This document shows positions 62,390 to 64,000 of a DNA stretch of 64,000 nucleotides, piece after piece (the first letter of the stretch is position 1; every line of letters begins with the position of its first letter). A program made the position numbers and the translations under genes. The DNA comes from Populus alba (Eukaryota > Streptophyta > Magnoliopsida > Malpighiales > Salicaceae), in assembly GCF_005239225.2 (NCBI RefSeq), contig NC_133288.1:6963035-7027034 (forward strand), read 5' to 3'. The notes beneath the pieces are model-generated. The model was given only the letters and a program-made list of their open reading frames with translations, was not told the origin of the DNA and made no database searches.

Positions 62390-63850
62390 ATTGATGATTC
62401 TTATATATGGTATTTAAGGTTAGGACATATTAATAAGGAAAAAAATTGAAAATAATGGTAAATATAGGTTTAATTCCTAACATCAACGTGCAATTTAATG
62501 CTTGTGAGCCATGTATTTTGGTAAAAATGACAATACAATCTTTTTCTAATAGATTAAAATCTAGTGAATATTTAGTTATTGTTCACTTTGATGTATACGG
62601 TTCTTTGAATGTTAAAATCCATAAGTGTTTGGAATATTTTGTCACCTTTATTGATGACTTCTCTCATTATAATTATATATATTTGATGCGTAAAAAAATT
62701 GATGTTTTGAAAAAATTTCAAGTTTATAAAATGAAGTTGAAAATCAATTAGAGGGGATTATAAAAATTATTAGATCTGATTATGGTGGAGAATACATGTC
62801 TAATTTATTTGATAATTTTTTAAAACAACATGGTATTTTTTCATGCCTTGTTCTCTACAACAAAACAATGTTGTTGAAATGTGCAATATAACTCTACTTA
62901 ATATAATAAAATATGTTTTATGTCATTCTGTTTTTAGTTTATATTATTTAGGTGAAGCCATAATTACTACTCGATATTTGTTAAATTTGGTTCCTACTAA
63001 AATTTATAATAGAACTATATATGGATTGTGGACAGGAAAAAAACCAAATTAAAATCATTTTAAGAGTTTGGTGATATTTTGATCATATACTCATCCCATC
63101 ATATATAAGAAATAAATTAGATAGTAAGACCATTAAGGGTAATTTTATTGGATACGGTAAAAATTTAAAAAGTTGAAAGTAGAGATGCAAGAATTTTAGA
63201 GGAACAAAATTAAATATGATGGGTTAATTGGTAAATATAAAGCAAAATTAGTTGCTAAATATTTTACACAAAAACACCCATTATAAATTATGAAAAGACA
63301 TATTCACCAATTGTTAAATTCATTTGATAAGAAATCTAATGTTTATTATTGTTATGTTAGACTTAGAATTATTTCATATAGATAACAACCTAAGGTTGCA
63401 AAATTAAAGGTAAAGAAAATAAGGTATGCAAGCTTAAAAAATCTCTGTATAGTCTCAAGTAATCTTTAAAGAAATGTTACTATACTTTCCATAATGCTAT
63501 TATTAAATATGGTTTTATAGCTAATCAATTTGATCATTGTGTTTATCATTGGAATAGTATGGATATTTTTTTTATTTTTATCTTTATATGTTGATGATAT
63601 TTTGATTGTTGGTAATGATGTTGCATATATTAATAAATTGAAATGATTTTTGAAATTCCATTTTAAGATGAAAGACTTAGGTGAAGCATCATATGCATTA
63701 GGTATCTAAATTATTCGAGATAAAAAATGTAGAACTCTTTATCTATCTTAAGAGATCAAATATTTAGATAAGATATTAAAATAATTCCACCTGGATAATT
63801 TTAACTCAATGATTACTCTTATTCATAAATAAATGAATTACTATCTAAGA
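62390..63850 (+). mobile_element. AT-mutated Ty1/Copia fragment C
   Basis: In order on the plus strand: WYLRLGHINKEK (pre-integrase); CEPCILVKMTIQSFSNRLKS, VHFDVYGSLNVKIHK, YFVTFIDDFSHYNYIYLM, RSDYGGEYMSNLFDNFLK and YYLGEAIITTRYLLNLVP, then YGLWTGKKPN (integrase); LYVDDILIVGND (reverse transcriptase, catalytic YVDD), FKMKDLGEASYALGI. Stops and frameshifts are frequent. Many consensus C/G positions are T/A, as expected from deamination of methylated cytosines. No LTR recognised; it may continue past the window end. Confidence 0.85.
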
Positions 63851-64000
63851 AAATGCATGGAGTTATTCTCGATCTAAGTACAACCATGCAATGAAAGTTT
63901 TTTTTTATATGAAAACGTATATATTTTATGTTCTTTTTGGATTATTTTTTTATATGAAAACTACTATTTATTAATTACAATTACAAGCCTACTAGTTACA

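Overview
This is a plant nuclear window, very AT-rich in its intergenic DNA and dominated by retrotransposons. The evidence for a plant is the intron-split cytochrome P450 of the CYP86B type, a serine carboxypeptidase-like relic, Copia and Ty3/gypsy elements with plant tRNA primer sites, tRNA-derived SINEs and Tourist-like MITEs. From memory of its repeat families I think it is a woody eudicot, probably Salicaceae (Populus). That is an inference and needs a search. A 500-base N gap lies at 18228-18727.

Layout. 1-8.0 kb: AT-rich DNA with a decayed serine carboxypeptidase-like gene (minus strand, 3.1-5.1 kb, last exon duplicated) and a gypsy integrase fragment. 8.0-35.7 kb: a cluster of small genes on the minus strand for secreted peptides. 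Each has a signal peptide, an acidic/neutral propeptide and a roughly 30-residue C-terminal domain with six cysteines in a knottin order (C-x7-C-x6-CC-x3-C-x7-C). There are four intact copies, one 5'-deleted copy, one shattered copy and one promoter-only relic. The cluster grew by duplication of a unit holding peptide gene, spacer, heavy-metal-associated (HMA) domain exon fragment, peptide gene; three units are visible. Between units 1 and 2 (11.1-24.1 kb) lies a retrotransposon nest: a truncated Copia split by a 2.67 kb solo LTR with a perfect 5-bp target duplication, an inverted gag scrap, a partial Ogre/Tat-like element with tRNA-Arg-type primer site, the gap, and a full-length but decayed Copia with both LTRs.

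36-46.4 kb: a SINE, then two tandem four-exon genes on the minus strand for SET-domain proteins resembling SETD9. The distal copy has lost the Asn-His pair of the SET core and is C-terminally truncated. A gypsy LTR/gag relic lies between them. 49.0-51.5 kb: a two-exon, apparently functional CYP86B1-like fatty acid omega-hydroxylase (suberin pathway) on the plus strand. 51.5-64 kb: gene-poor, with two MITEs, a SINE with a 16-bp target duplication, and a strongly AT-mutated Copia fragment.

The most interesting feature is the peptide cluster. Between the closest intact copies the signal and propeptide are almost identical (1 change in 62 residues between the 30.8 kb and 34.4 kb genes), while the cysteine domain differs at 8 of 30 residues and no cysteine changes. 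That is the pattern of a diversifying secreted peptide family.
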